Origin: Comamonadaceae bacterium
Lineage (GTDB): Bacteria; Pseudomonadota; Gammaproteobacteria; Burkholderiales; Burkholderiaceae_C
Length of the DNA: 43,707 nucleotides
Reading direction: 5' to 3'
Assembly: GCA_023259355.1 (NCBI GenBank)
Contig: JAHFQI010000008.1
Coordinates: 1 to 43,707, forward strand
The translations under genes were made by a program, and so were the position numbers. How positions within the stretch are numbered: position 1 is the stretch's first letter; each line of letters starts with the position of its first letter. Shown here piece after piece: positions 43,437 to 43,707 of the stretch. The notes under the pieces were generated by a model. That model ran no database searches and was not told where the DNA came from. It saw only the letters and a list, made by a program, of their open reading frames with translations.

Positions 43437-43707
43437 CTGGCGCGCCCAGGGCGAGCGTCCTGCCCCAATACGCAGTGCCGGATGCACACCTTGCCGAAGT
43501 GCTGGCCTGATTTCAGGTAGTCCATCGCCTCGCGCAATTCTTCGAAGGCAAACACGCTGTCGATCACGGGCTTGAGGCCCGAGGACTCGATGGCGCGGGC
43601 CATCGCCAGGAAGTCGTCGCGGCCCGACAGCGCCCTGGCCATCTCCTTCGCGCCAAACAATTTGGCGAAATGCAGCGCGAACAGCGCCACGCCGCCCGTG
43701 CCCTGCA
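43385..43707 (-). pseudogene. Internally deleted zinc-type alcohol dehydrogenase gene, continuing past the right edge
   Basis: The minus strand enters from the right edge with QGTGGVALFALHFAKLFGAK, the Rossmann dinucleotide motif of MDR alcohol dehydrogenases, but passes within 8 residues (EMARALSG) to RDDFLAMARAIESSGLKPVID, which normally lies about 100 residues later. The end SGQHFGKVCIRH is the usual family C-terminus, but the frame then runs 30 residues further, antisense into the accC 3' end. The frame is open, yet much of the coenzyme-binding domain is missing, so the product is probably inactive. The N-terminal half lies outside the window and could not be checked. Confidence 0.65.
43587..43624. 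repeat. 38-bp exact direct repeat, copy B
   Basis: Identical to 37351-37388 and in the same orientation, inside the deleted alcohol dehydrogenase gene. Here the C-terminal side of the gene (43500-43586) is intact and the N-terminal side is a non-homologous join. Copy A shows the opposite pattern. Confidence 0.95.

Noticed and set aside
37351-43624. The 38-bp repeat as a transposon target-site duplication
   Set aside because: A target duplication would leave the N-terminal half of the split gene beside the right copy and the C-terminal half beside the left copy on the minus strand. The observed arrangement is the reverse, and no transposase or terminal inverted repeats were found.

Overview
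The window is about 43.7 kb of GC-rich, densely coding DNA from what looks like a betaproteobacterium of the order Burkholderiales, most likely Comamonadaceae or a close relative. This rests on the housekeeping order (yicC-gmk-rpoZ-spoT next to greB, and kinase-phosphatase-rph-rdgB-hemW), a Bug/TctC-type receptor, and a steroid cluster resembling that of Comamonas testosteroni. The identification is inference from gene content; no database search was run. No insertion sequence, CRISPR array or prophage gene was seen.

Layout. (1) 1-10.3 kb: a divergent steroid catabolic cluster. On the minus strand are the start of a 2-keto-4-pentenoate hydratase, a meta-cleavage product hydrolase (hsaD/tesD type) and a flavin reductase with an extra MarR-like domain. 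On the plus strand are the partner flavin monooxygenase (hsaA type), a 3-ketosteroid delta1-dehydrogenase, a second FAD dehydrogenase, a 3beta/17beta-hydroxysteroid dehydrogenase, a KshB-like ferredoxin reductase and a FadD3-like CoA ligase. Together they cover A-ring desaturation, 3-HSA hydroxylation, part of meta-cleavage product processing and CoA activation of the C/D-ring remnant. The extradiol dioxygenase and the KshA oxygenase are not in view. (2) 10.3-17.4 kb: a small-molecule island around a GntR/FCD regulator. Leftward lie a hydantoinase, a racemase-fold protein lacking both expected cysteines, and an MFS carrier. Rightward lie a second MFS carrier and a maleate isomerase/arylmalonate decarboxylase-like protein that keeps both cysteines. 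A shared TGTTGACAA half-site lies on both sides of the regulator gene, and at the right-hand promoter it forms a perfect 18-bp palindrome over the -35 box. (3) 17.5-28.1 kb: core genes (tRNA-Arg, greB, spoT, rpoZ, gmk, yicC, a Ser/Thr kinase overlapping a PP2C phosphatase, rph, rdgB, hemW, tRNA-Ser, a Sel1-repeat protein). (4) 28.1-32.7 kb: the urease operon ureA-small membrane protein-ureB-ureC-ureE-ureF-ureG on the minus strand, without ureD beside ureA. (5) 32.8-37.3 kb: divergent from ureA, a 1176-residue fusion of an NCS1 nucleobase/hydantoin-type permease, a Cys-rich module, a histidine kinase and a receiver, overlapping a LuxR-type response regulator. (6) 37.4-43.7 kb: a GntR regulator, a TctC-type receptor, PxpA, a fused PxpB-PxpC and a biotin carboxylase-BCCP protein. 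Together the last two hold all domains of a urea-carboxylase-like enzyme in split form.

The most unusual features are the transporter-sensor kinase fusion facing the urease operon, with a sigma54-like element just ahead of it, and an exact 38-bp direct repeat (37351-37388 and 43587-43624). Both repeat copies lie in broken remnants of a medium-chain alcohol dehydrogenase gene and bracket block (6), which suggests that block was inserted or duplicated as a unit.
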